The position numbers were made by a program, and so were the translations under genes. Shown in pieces: positions 46,540 through 54,759 of a stretch of DNA of 64,000 nt. Within the stretch, counting starts at the first letter, position 1, and the number at the start of each line of letters is the position of its first letter. The notes below the pieces were generated by a model, which saw only the letters and a program-made list of their open reading frames with translations, was not told the DNA's origin and did no database searches. The DNA is from a halophilic archaeon (lineage in GTDB: Archaea; Halobacteriota; Halobacteria; Halobacteriales; Haladaptataceae): the NCBI GenBank assembly GCA_003298465.1, contig QNGA01000007.1, forward strand, positions 1 to 64,000, read 5' to 3'.

Positions 46540-47085
46540 GTGGCTTTACATCCTCCCCGCCCTAAGGAGGGAGGATTACAGCGCGGGACAGCGGGCCGGT
46601 TCTGTGTCCCCGCTGGCAACGTCTCGCCTGCCGAACGGGGTCCGGCGAGGCGATACCGGGTGTGTGCGCGATACGTCGGCCCCGCAAGGGGTGTGGCGTG
46701 TTCAGCATCCGTTCGGACGTGGTATCCGCTTGCACCGTGCATCCCGTTCGTCTCGGAGAGACGGCAGGGATGCCCCCGGTCGCAGGTTTTGGTTTCCCTG
46801 CGTCCGGGCACGAGCCGTGCCATCGGCCTGCCTGCCCTTCGTGCCACGGTGGGCAGGCACAATCGGGCGAGGGTCGCTTTTTGCCTGCCGTGTCGCCACG
46901 GCCTCGGGGACGCCCTTGCGGGAACGGTGTGGTAGCCTTCGTCGTCCAGGCGGACCCCAATCCAACCGCCAGTTTTTGCCCGTTGTGCTTAACCATGAAT
47001 ACGCTCTTAGGGGGCTTAATACCGGCGGTTATGGCCGAGTTGTCGGATTCATCCCCGCCGTAAACCGCGGGGCTTTCTCCTTGAC
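46540..47085. mobile_element. PATE-like non-autonomous IS200/IS605-related element
   Basis: A GC-rich block of about 550 bp with no credible gene. It is bounded by subterminal hairpins: CCTCC...GGAGG around 46550-46575 and CCCCGC(CGTAAAC)CGCGGGG-like pairing at about 47050-47070. Palindrome-associated transposable elements (PATEs) of this size, mobilised by IS200/IS605-type transposases, are known in haloarchaea. Open frames run through it on both strands because of the GC bias. The exact tips are uncertain. Confidence 0.55.
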
Positions 47086-47141
47086 ACTCAGTAATTCTCC
47101 GTGTCGACTAAACTGAGAAATGGTAGTGATAGGGGTGGAGA

Positions 47142-48818
47142 TCATGTCCATTGTTCCTCGTAGAGGTGTTCTACACGCTCGTACCGATCGGCGTCTTCGG
47201 GACCAAGATCATCACGGAAGCCACCGAATCGCGGGAACCGCAGTGCGTACCCCGAATCGTACGTCGTCGATTCTTGAATCTCTTCGTATTCAACCTCAAT
47301 CACAACTTCCGGGCGAAGTTGCGCTGTTCGGCCGTCAACCGACTGAATTAACGGTTCGAGTTTTGCCGTGATTTCGCGGAGCTCGGCGTCAGTTAATCCC
47401 GAGAACATTCGACCGACTTCGCGCAGTTCCTTGCGTTCGTCATCCCAGCAGGCAAGGCGTAGGCGGCCAAGCCAATCGCTTTTACGACCTTCACTCCATT
47501 TTGCTTGGACGACGACAAGGTCGAGTGGTTCCATCATCGGCTTGACTTTTAACATGTAGCCAACACGCGAGCCTGGCTGGTAGGCTGCGGTCATATCCTT
47601 CACGATCAAGCCTTCTTGACTGGCCGCTAATGCATCATGATAAAATGATGTTGCGTCCTCCACCGACGTTGACCGGCTATTTTTCGCCCGCTGAATCGTT
47701 TCTCCATCCTGGTTGACGAGCCGTTCAAGACGGTCGATTCGCTCGGCCAGAGGTGTCTCCAGAAGTGACTCGCCATCGTGATAGAGCAGGTCGAAGACAT
47801 GGACTGTCACAGGATACGCTGCAGCCATTTCTTCGATGTCATTTTGTCGCTTGATACGCGTTGAGAATTCTTGGAAGGGAATCGGGCTGCCTGTTTCAGC
47901 GTCGTAGCCAACTACTTCAGCCTCGATAATGGCTTCTTCGGCGTTGATTTCGTTATATACGGCAGTGACAACATCAGGGAACTGGATCGTGACATCTTCC
48001 AGTCGCCGAGTAAAAACACGGACATCATCACCATGCACGTGGATTTTTGCTCGCATCCCGTCATATTTGTATTCGACAAGCGGTTGCTCGACCGAGTCGA
48101 GTGCATCCGAGATATTGTCGGCCTTCTGTGCGAGCATAGCCTTCACTGGACGAAATACCTCGACCTCAAGATCAGTGAGTCCGGCGCATCCCCGGTCACG
48201 AGCCGTTTCACTGACAGTGCGAAAGTCATTCGTGACTTCGTAGGCTCGCTCAACCGCATGGACTGCTTCTTCAGACCCGTCAAAGAACGCTGTGGCGATA
48301 GCGTCACGGATCGTGCCTTCGCCAACCCCTAATCGCATCGCACCGACGACGGTTCGGACGATGTATCGTGCTTCGCTCGGGTCGGCATCCGAAAGCACGT
48401 CGGCAATGTCGTCGATGCGTCGCTCCTGACTCCCCGTCCCCTCGTGTTCGGCGAGCCCTCGAAGTGTATTGTAGACATCGAGAATACCAAGCGTCTTCGA
48501 GACGAGCGTGGTCTGGAGACGATTTTCGACGGCGGTTGCCGCAGCATCCCCGAGGTCGCCCATCTCACGCCACCACGACTCGATTTGCTCGTCGTCAACT
48601 CCGGTCGCGTCTGCAATAGCTTGTACGGTCAGCGACGACGAGACGCCGAGGTCGTCGTTCTCCCATGCGGCGAACAGCCGACCGCGAGCAAGTAGGGAGA
48701 GTTCTGGTAGTAACTCGCCCGCATCTTCGAAGGCGTCCGCCAAGATGTCGGTCTTCTCGGTCGTCGAAGATGTTTCATCAAGGCGGTCGTACATCGTGAC
48801 GAGACGACCGTATTCCAT
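47142..48818 (-). CDS. lig: ATP-dependent DNA ligase
   Basis: From ATG 48818 (MEYGRLVTMYDRLDE) the protein has 558 residues. It has the N-terminal DNA-binding domain, the adenylation motif VEYKYDGMRAKIHVHGDDVR with Lys251, then AIIEAEVVGYD, EGLIVKDMTAAYQPGSR, KVKPMMEPLDLVVVQAKW and a C-terminal OB region (LRPEVVIEVEYEEIQES, LRFPRFGGFRDD). It seals nicks in replication and repair. It lies 115 bp downstream of the UvdE gene on the same strand, suggesting a shared repair unit. Length and motifs are complete. Confidence 0.95.
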   Translation of the reverse strand: MEYGRLVTMYDRLDETSSTTEKTDILADAFEDAGELLPELSLLARGRLFAAWENDDLGVSSSLTVQAIADATGVDDEQIESWWREMGDLGDAAATAVENRLQTTLVSKTLGILDVYNTLRGLAEHEGTGSQERRIDDIADVLSDADPSEARYIVRTVVGAMRLGVGEGTIRDAIATAFFDGSEEAVHAVERAYEVTNDFRTVSETARDRGCAGLTDLEVEVFRPVKAMLAQKADNISDALDSVEQPLVEYKYDGMRAKIHVHGDDVRVFTRRLEDVTIQFPDVVTAVYNEINAEEAIIEAEVVGYDAETGSPIPFQEFSTRIKRQNDIEEMAAAYPVTVHVFDLLYHDGESLLETPLAERIDRLERLVNQDGETIQRAKNSRSTSVEDATSFYHDALAASQEGLIVKDMTAAYQPGSRVGYMLKVKPMMEPLDLVVVQAKWSEGRKSDWLGRLRLACWDDERKELREVGRMFSGLTDAELREITAKLEPLIQSVDGRTAQLRPEVVIEVEYEEIQESTTYDSGYALRFPRFGGFRDDLGPEDADRYERVEHLYEEQWT

Positions 48819-48933
48819 CATCAAAAGTAAGGCTGGAGCGAACAAAAAAGCGCGGCTTGCAGGCTCAACTCCCAAGATATCGCCCGATCATCGAGGAAAA
48901 GTAGTCCTCTTAAGACTGTAAAATAGAAGTTGG

Positions 48934-49842
48934 TTATATTGATCGGCCGGTGTCACGATATCGGAGTACCGCCAGTTCTTTTTGCTTTGCTTCGATCATC
49001 ACGTCGACATCTGTTCCGTAGGTTTGAATCGGCCCCGTGATGTAGTCGCTGTGGTTCTGTGGTCGAATCGACGGGTCGGCCGTGTGGAGACGTCGGGACT
49101 CGCTATAGTGGACAATTGGCTTCGTCTCCCACGTTTCGGTGGCGCGAATAAGCGCTTCGCGGCGTGTCAACCCTCGGCTCGTGAACTGATGGTGGAGATC
49201 GTCATACGTAATTGGAATTCCAACACGATCATGAACTGCGTCAACTAATTCGGGAATACCCCAGAGCGATTCAGTGTCATCGTTTTCAACGGTCAATCGG
49301 TTCTGCACCGCCGGTGAAAGTCGCTTAAAGTGTTTGCAGAAGCGTTCACCGGTGGCTTCTTTGTCACCGTAGTGTGCGCCAATGTGGATGTTGATTGCGT
49401 GATAGGGTGTTCGCGGCAGTTCCATTGTGTCAAGCAGGGCGCCGTGGTTCTCGAGATCCGTCACTGACCGCTCAACGACATCGTCGTCGTCGCTTGCTAG
49501 CTTCACGAAGTGATCTGGGTGGAACGTGAGACGAAGATCATGCTCGCGAGCGCGGTTGCCGATCTCTACAAGAAGACGACGGATCGTCTCGGCGCTTGGG
49601 AGGTCGTCGAGATCGTATTTGCTGAACCATGGGAGCAGATCAGATGCAATTCGATAGTAGCGAATATCGTGATCGAGATTCCAGTCGATGATACGTCTGA
49701 GATCTCGACAGTTCTGTTCGGCGAGTTCGCTGGCATAGGCCAGGCCACGCTCTTCGAAGGTTGCTTTTCGCATTCCACGGTTCGTTCGTATCCCCTGTTC
49801 GCGGAGTGTAACATTCATTGCTGCATAGCCATAGCGTGTCAT
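48934..49842 (-). CDS. uvsE: UV damage endonuclease UvdE
   Basis: From ATG 49842 (MTRYGYAAMNVTLREQGI) the protein has 302 residues, the normal UvdE length. Typical features are the N-terminal GYAAMN, DLRRIIDWNLDHDIRYYRIA, RLTFHPDHFVKLAS (metal ligand His), YHAINIHIGAHYGDKEA, LTVENDDTESLW and PITYDDLHHQFTSRGL. UvdE is a TIM-barrel endonuclease that nicks DNA 5' of UV photoproducts and some other lesions. It stands upstream of the ligase gene in the same direction. Confidence 0.93.
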   Translation of the reverse strand: MTRYGYAAMNVTLREQGIRTNRGMRKATFEERGLAYASELAEQNCRDLRRIIDWNLDHDIRYYRIASDLLPWFSKYDLDDLPSAETIRRLLVEIGNRAREHDLRLTFHPDHFVKLASDDDDVVERSVTDLENHGALLDTMELPRTPYHAINIHIGAHYGDKEATGERFCKHFKRLSPAVQNRLTVENDDTESLWGIPELVDAVHDRVGIPITYDDLHHQFTSRGLTRREALIRATETWETKPIVHYSESRRLHTADPSIRPQNHSDYITGPIQTYGTDVDVMIEAKQKELAVLRYRDTGRSI

Positions 49843-49924
49843 CAGGAGGACTCGTTGTTGTATACTAAATCCTCTATCATACTGGCTCCTTCGGCTGCTC
49901 TTCATTTAGCCATCCGTTCAACAA

Positions 49925-50105
49925 GTATGTCTCCTCCGGGGTTAGTGCGCTTTCAGAAATTGGTCAATAGTGGCCTTGACCGGGTGTGTTCGTCCGAGTT
50001 CGTCACAGCCGATAGCGTCAATGAAATCTCGACTGCGTCGTCAATATCGGGTATGGTGATGGCAATGTTATGGACGTTCTACACGGACTGTGGGGGTCAT
50101 CAATT
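49925..50105 (-). pseudogene. Chimeric fragment: VOC gene joined to SprT-like piece
   Basis: The upstream part matches the start of the VOC gene at 40375: a valine/isoleucine-rich segment, then FIDAIGCDEL. The frame continues as GRTHPVKATIDQFLKAH and stops, resembling the ARTHAANIAAEHFPKF part of the SprT protein. Several frameshifts exist in the VOC half. It appears to be two gene fragments joined at about 49990. Confidence 0.45.
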
Positions 50106-50259
50106 ATAGTATGAAGGGCAGATGCCAGCGAATATAGATTACGTTCGGAGAACGATACTGTCGGGAACTCATGTCGTCGTTGAGCGCGATATTTGGTATC
50201 GAGCCAGTGGAACTGACCGATAGGCCAACGCTTACCTGCGCTGGAACCAACTTTTAGAC

Positions 50260-50814
50260 ATGGTTGATGTAGCGATTGTTGGCGGCGGCCCGGCCGGGTT
50301 GAGTACTGCACTGTTTACTGCAAAGAACGATCTCGATACCGTTGTGTTCGATACGGACGAGACCTGGATGCATAAGGCTCAGATATACAACTATCTCGGT
50401 ATCGATGAGATCGGCGGTACCGAATTCATGGATACGGCCCGTGAACAGGTTGAGAGCTTTGACACAGAGGTTCGTGTCGGTGAAGCAGTAACCGGCGTCG
50501 AGCAGAATGGCGATAGCTTTACCCTGACAACTGAAGACGATGAGTATGATGCTCGGTATGTTGTCTTCGCCACTGGGACAGATACTGAACTCCCCGAGCA
50601 GCTTGGCTGTGAAACGACGGATAATGGCCTCATCGACGTTGATCTCAATATGCGAACGAGCATCGAGAACGCCTATGCTGTCGGGTCGATGATTCGCGAT
50701 CAGAAATGGGAGGCGATCATCTCTGCTGGTGATGGCGGTGCGGCCGCACTCAACATTCTGAGTACAGAAGCCGGTGAACCGGTGCATGACTTCGACACGC
50801 CTGACGACGCATAG
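50260..50814 (+). CDS. Short thioredoxin-reductase-like flavoprotein
   Basis: This 184-residue protein begins MVDVAIVGGGPAGLSTALFT, an FAD-binding GxGxxG motif. It continues with DETWMHKAQIYNYLGIDEIG, ARYVVFATGTDTELPEQLG and a TrxR-like end ENAYAVGSMIRDQKWEAIIS. The NADPH domain and redox CxxC of thioredoxin reductase are absent, as if only the FAD half remained. Short versions like this occur in haloarchaea, so it may be functional. It has no partner gene. Confidence 0.82.
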   Translation: MVDVAIVGGGPAGLSTALFTAKNDLDTVVFDTDETWMHKAQIYNYLGIDEIGGTEFMDTAREQVESFDTEVRVGEAVTGVEQNGDSFTLTTEDDEYDARYVVFATGTDTELPEQLGCETTDNGLIDVDLNMRTSIENAYAVGSMIRDQKWEAIISAGDGGAAALNILSTEAGEPVHDFDTPDDA

Positions 50815-50889
50815 AGAACCTGGCGATGCGCCGTACTCGACGAACAACCGGTTCAACGACTCGGCGTAACGCAACACCCTCTCAGTTTT

Positions 50890-51290
50890 TCGTCGTGTGA
50901 TAAAGACACGAGCGCATACTTCCGTCTTCAGGCGGAGGTCAAGCGATAGGCCCAGTGAACCAATCTACGCGGTTCGTGCGGGGCTGGATTTCCACCACAA
51001 TCTTCACATATATGGCCCATCTCTAATGAACTGCTACGAACTCGGTGAGATGCCGACCCGAACCATAAGGGACGGTGAACTACGGTGGTTCACCCGGCGA
51101 TGACACGGAGTTTGATGGGGCCTCATTGACCGGGCCACAGCCCTACGAGGGAGAAAGGGAGACCGTCTCCAGTGTGCCACTGGTCCCCTCCGAGTGCGGG
51201 TTGGAACCTCGAAGACCATGACTGGTCGAAATCCGATGGGCGGATTCCACCCCGTTTACGGCGTGGAGGAGGTCAATAATCCTCCTCGCT
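50890..51290 (+). mobile_element. PATE-like remnant with IS200/IS605-type end
   Basis: About 400 bp without a gene. Its left side has CTTCCGTCTTCAGGCGGAGG; inside, GGTGAAC pairs with GTTCACC around 51066-51085; its right side (51248-51275) has CACCCCGTTTACGGCGTGGAGG, similar to right ends of haloarchaeal IS1341-type elements. The assignment rests on these hairpins and on the lack of any coding frame. Confidence 0.4.
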
Positions 51291-51380
51291 GCGATGGCTT
51301 CCCATTGCCGCTTCGGTAATCGGCCAGTTGCTGGCTGTACTGCCATAACTGTAACATAGGCGGATACCGTGACTGGGGGT

Positions 51381-51833
51381 ATGACGAACGAGGAAGTAAT
51401 TCAGCTTCTGCAAAAGGCATACAGTGACGAGATTGAGACGGTAATGAACTATCTCACTAACTCGGTTGTTCTTGATGGTGTGACCGCTGAAGAAGTCAAA
51501 GAAAATCTGGCGGCTGACATTCAGGAAGAACTTGGGCATGCTGAGATGATCGGCCAACGGCTCAAACAACTCGACGAGCGTCCGCCTGCATCGTACGATT
51601 TTGAAGCACGCCAAGGAAGCCTCCAGCCGCCCGAGGATAGCACTGACGTGCTTTCGGTTATCGACGGTGTTCTCGACGCCGAGGAGGACGCTATTGAGAC
51701 GTACCGGTCCTTGGTGTCTGCAGCCGAAGATGCTGATGATCCTGTGACTGAGGATCTGGCGGTCACCATTCTCAGCGACGAGGAAGCCCATCGGACAGAA
51801 TTCCGCGGATTCAAGCGCGAATATGAAGAGTAG
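51381..51833 (+). CDS. Ferritin-like di-iron protein
   Basis: From ATG 51381 (a GTG at 51369 would add four residues) the protein has 150 residues forming a four-helix bundle. The first helix is EVIQLLQKAYSDEIETVMNY; the metal ligands are carried by DEIE, QEELGHAEMI (ExxH), DAEEDAIETYRSL and LSDEEAHRTEF (ExxH). This matches the rubrerythrin/bacterioferritin-like families that store iron or handle peroxide. No rubredoxin domain is present. Confidence 0.88.
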   Translation: MTNEEVIQLLQKAYSDEIETVMNYLTNSVVLDGVTAEEVKENLAADIQEELGHAEMIGQRLKQLDERPPASYDFEARQGSLQPPEDSTDVLSVIDGVLDAEEDAIETYRSLVSAAEDADDPVTEDLAVTILSDEEAHRTEFRGFKREYEE

Positions 51834-52067
51834 CTGAAAAAGCGACGTTCTGGGCACTATCTAGATAAGCGGTTTTGAATGACTGGGTGTAGCTATCCCA
51901 AGGATGACCACGCGATCAGACGAAGATTTCTGACCGAATAGCTCATCGTCTCTCTATTCACTCGTCGCTGTATCATTTTCTGACTTCCATCCTCGATTAA
52001 TTCGGTTACTTAACCCGACGAAATCAGATAATTTGCCTAGAAACCCGGTAAAAGAGTCTGCTGGCGC

Positions 52068-52853
52068 TTATTCAGGACTGACAGTAGTCACTGAAGAAGG
52101 TGCTTCTACCTCATTCACTGCAATCGAATCCTTGAGCAGCAGTTCATGAACTTCCGCTACCGCGGTGATTGCCACTGCACTGCCGTCTCGATCACGCGAG
52201 ATCAGTTCATCATCTGCAAGCCGGTTGAGATGGTAGGAGACTGTCCCTGGGGTTCGATCAACGAGAGTCGCGAGGGCAGTCACTGTAAGCGGTTCATGAT
52301 GGACGATAGCGTCCAATATCTGTGCTAATGCCTCATCATTGAGGGCCGCATGGAGATTCTGATGAGAGATGTCGTTCGGATAGAGTCGGTGTTTGCCATG
52401 ATGGGATTTGCTCGTTGTCAATTGTTCTTCTTCAAGAATCCGGATATGGTAGCGGACGGTCGACCGATGGATGCCGGTTTGATCGCTAATTTCTGTGATC
52501 GAGGCGCCGGGCGAGTCCTCGATGGCCTCATAAATCTGTAGGCGACTCGGATTCTCAAGCGGATTCGAATCATCGTACCGACTATACGAGGTGACGACTG
52601 TGTTGCCGGCGGATGCTAAAGTGATATCGTCGTAGCCGCTTGTTTCGATAATCCGATTCAATTGTGTGAGTGGATTTCCATCACGCTCTGTTGACGGTAT
52701 AGAAAGTGTGTCCCTAGGTGCTGGAACGCTGTTCTGTGATGAGTGGCTGTGCTGTGGGTGTATCGGTGCGGCTGTCGCGAATGCAAGCGGTCCAACACTC
52801 ACGATAAGAACGGCAAGGAGCACACGCACTCCGGTAGTGAGTTGGTGTCGCAT
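52068..52853 (-). CDS. Exported or membrane-anchored protein with tandem winged helices
   Basis: This 261-residue protein starts with one hydrophobic segment (TTGVRVLLAVLIVSVGPLAF), followed by a Ser/Pro-rich linker and two winged-helix domains: PSRLQIYEAIEDSPGASITE, ISDQTGIHRSTVRYHIRILE and AQILDAIVHHEPLTVTALAT, LVDRTPGTVSYHLNRLADDE. Haloarchaea encode many such proteins with one N-terminal helix and C-terminal HTH pairs; the HTH part must stay inside the cell, so the helix is likely an anchor rather than a cleaved signal. Targets are unknown. Confidence 0.82.
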   Translation of the reverse strand: MRHQLTTGVRVLLAVLIVSVGPLAFATAAPIHPQHSHSSQNSVPAPRDTLSIPSTERDGNPLTQLNRIIETSGYDDITLASAGNTVVTSYSRYDDSNPLENPSRLQIYEAIEDSPGASITEISDQTGIHRSTVRYHIRILEEEQLTTSKSHHGKHRLYPNDISHQNLHAALNDEALAQILDAIVHHEPLTVTALATLVDRTPGTVSYHLNRLADDELISRDRDGSAVAITAVAEVHELLLKDSIAVNEVEAPSSVTTVSPE

Positions 52854-53171
52854 TGTCTGTGGTCTCCCCGCTGTGTTTTCTACTCGCTGTGTTTATGACG
52901 TGGCCGCTGGTCTGCGACAGGGGGAGTATTGGTGGAGAGACCCTAATGACATATGCTTTTTCATCCGTTCAATGGCGTGATACCATACCTTACGACTGTT
53001 CAGCGAAACCGGTGATAATGACGGGCTTGTGGCGAAAAGCCGGTGTTTTGAGGCTGTGGTGAGAAACTATACTTCCCAGTTGTCCGTTGGCTCATCCAAC
53101 TGAGCCACTCACGGGACTACCGATTCGAGACGCGCCGTCGATTGTCCCGTGGGGCTCAGTGGTGATTCCCC

Positions 53172-53534
53172 ATGTATTGTAACGCTCCGGACGGCAGCAC
53201 GGCAACAAGCACACCATCGTCACGCCAACCATCGAAGTTGACACTATTGACTGCGGGACTACAAGGGCGACGCCGGATTATCCTCAAGTATTTGGATGAA
53301 AATAGTGCAGTGACACTCGCTGACCTTGCTGAATACGTGGCGAAAGAGCAAGCCAATGCCGCCGGGCGAGGGCCAACAGTCGCCGACGAGAAACGAAGTC
53401 AGATCCAGCTGCATCATATCGATATTCCGCTGTTCGTCGATCTTGGCTTGGTCACGTACGACGCCGACTCCCAGACGATCACCCCGACGTCGGCAGTAGA
53501 CGAACTGGACGCAATATTTTTCGCGTCCGGTTAG
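53172..53534 (+). CDS. DUF7344-type winged-helix protein
   Basis: A 120-residue protein. After a Ser/Thr-rich start comes TLLTAGLQGRRRIILKYLDE, VTLADLAEYVAKEQANAAGR, then SQIQLHHIDIPLFVDLGLVT and YDADSQTITPTSAVDELD. The pattern is DUF7344, with LHHIDIPLFVDLG in place of LHHxHLPKLxxAG. It stands alone upstream of a cluster of small regulators. Confidence 0.82.
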   Translation: MYCNAPDGSTATSTPSSRQPSKLTLLTAGLQGRRRIILKYLDENSAVTLADLAEYVAKEQANAAGRGPTVADEKRSQIQLHHIDIPLFVDLGLVTYDADSQTITPTSAVDELDAIFFASG

Positions 53535-53678
53535 TGAGGGGATCAATTTGTGATGCTGGCGGTGAAAAACGACGGAATATTGGATTTTGATGAACTGGTC
53601 AGAATCATTTTTCCGACTCGGTGAAACTGACGAGTTGAACCTGGCTAACAAAGAGTGATAATCGAGGCTCTCAAGATA

Positions 53679-53852
53679 ATGACTAATTCGGCACAGAAGA
53701 GGAGCGATGGCACCACCGACGCAGAGATCATCTTCGCAATCGACGAAATTAGCGACGACGACGCAACAGCGATCATCGCAGATATTACACAAGATGAAGC
53801 GTGGATTGCCACCGACGTTACAGAGACTGTATCACTCGACGAGTGGAAGTGA
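53679..53852 (+). CDS. Small acidic protein resembling DUF7556
   Basis: From the inner ATG at 53679 (MTNSAQKRSDGTTDAE) the protein has 57 residues and ends IIADITQDEAWIATDVTETV, SLDEWK. Small haloarchaeal proteins with AxIDxxG...VIADIxxDDAWL...LxEWR share this pattern (DUF7556-like). Its stop overlaps the start of the next gene (TGATG), implying coupling. Function is unknown. Confidence 0.65.
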   Translation: MTNSAQKRSDGTTDAEIIFAIDEISDDDATAIIADITQDEAWIATDVTETVSLDEWK

Positions 53853-54096
53853 TGGCCAATAATCTCGAAACATTGCCAAACGAAACGAAAGCGGTCAATA
53901 CGTCCAAGAACACACCACAAAGGACGTATTAGGAGTGATGGACCCACTTGGACCCTACATGACCAGTGAGATTGCCGACGAGCTTGGCTGGTCCCGACGG
54001 TCCGCCTATAATGTCCTCAGCGAACTTGCTGAAGACGGCAAGATTCGCAAGAAGAAGCCCGAAGAGCGTCGCGTTATCTGGGTTCGGCTGGAATAG
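53852..54096 (+). pseudogene. Winged-helix gene with an early frameshift
   Basis: ATG 53852 opens MANNLETLP; after about 53878 the sense moves one frame over as RNESGQYVQEHTTKDVLGVM, DPLGPYMTSEIADELGWSRR and SAYNVLSELAEDGKIRKKKP, ending at TAG 54094-54096. The combined product would be an 81-residue winged helix of a type common in haloarchaea. An internal ATG at 53938 could still make a 52-residue HTH protein. Confidence 0.55.
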
Positions 54097-54139
54097 AACG
54101 TGAGAGAAATTATGGGAGTGGCGCGACAAGGAGAAACCA

Positions 54140-54490
54140 ATGAGCGGTGAATACCGGAAGGATATTGTTCAGCATCCGTCCGAAGATGATCTCGATTTAC
54201 CTGATGGTCTGTGCAACGTCCTCGTACCGGTTGACATCCCATCAATCAATCGTGTCTGCCATCTGATTGACGAAGATGCTGATGATGATGTATCGCCTCT
54301 TTGTGCTAGCGAGGGAGCATTCCAACGAATAACCGCAACAGAAGCGCGGTCACTAGTTGATCGAGTCTGTCAAAATTGCCGGACACAGCACAGAGGAGCG
54401 CAACGGACGCGTCCCTGCCCGACATGTCAAGAGGCAATTCCAGCAAGTCAGTGGCCCCAGCATATTCAGAAGTGCAACAGTGACGAGTAG
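54140..54490 (+). CDS. Small zinc-finger protein
   Basis: This 116-residue protein is acidic at the N-terminus (EDDLDLPDGLCNVLVPVDIP) and Cys-rich at the C-terminus: VCQNCRTQHRGAQRTRPCPT then CQEAIP...WPQHIQKC. The CxxC, CPxC and HxxxC residues could hold one or two zinc ions. The function is unknown. It follows the small regulator cluster on the same strand. Confidence 0.65.
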   Translation: MSGEYRKDIVQHPSEDDLDLPDGLCNVLVPVDIPSINRVCHLIDEDADDDVSPLCASEGAFQRITATEARSLVDRVCQNCRTQHRGAQRTRPCPTCQEAIPASQWPQHIQKCNSDE

Positions 54491-54599
54491 CCCGTACATT
54501 GTAGAGGTTCATTTGTTCCGCCACTATTTTACCAGAAATCTCAGCGAGAAGGCTATTTGTCGTCGATCCTGTTAGCTTCGTCACCGACTAATTTCTGTT

Positions 54600-54734
54600 G
54601 CGAAGAATTCCCACGATTCTAGTAATACTGTCCCATCGACGCTTGAGGTGACATTCGGCCAGACGACGGATCAGTCGCCGCTTCCAGGCGTAGATGTGGA
54701 CACAACGAAAGAACCGGGAGAAGTGACGCAATAA
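54600..54734 (+). pseudogene. C-terminal fragment of an unknown protein
   Basis: The frame ending at TAA 54732-54734 reads VPSTLEVTFGQTTDQSPLPG, VDVDTTKEPGEVTQ. It has native-looking acidic composition but no start codon, and the sequence before about 54600 is not coherent. It lies 25 bp upstream of the amber-interrupted gene and may be the end of its former operon partner. Confidence 0.4.
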
Positions 54735-54759
54735 GCCCTCCACACTCGACGACTACGAG

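Noticed and set aside
46562..46996. Protein-coding gene inside the 46.5-47.1 kb block
   Set aside because: Frames are open on both strands because of high GC. They are Arg/Pro/Gly-rich and basic, and end at the terminal hairpins. A non-autonomous element fits better.
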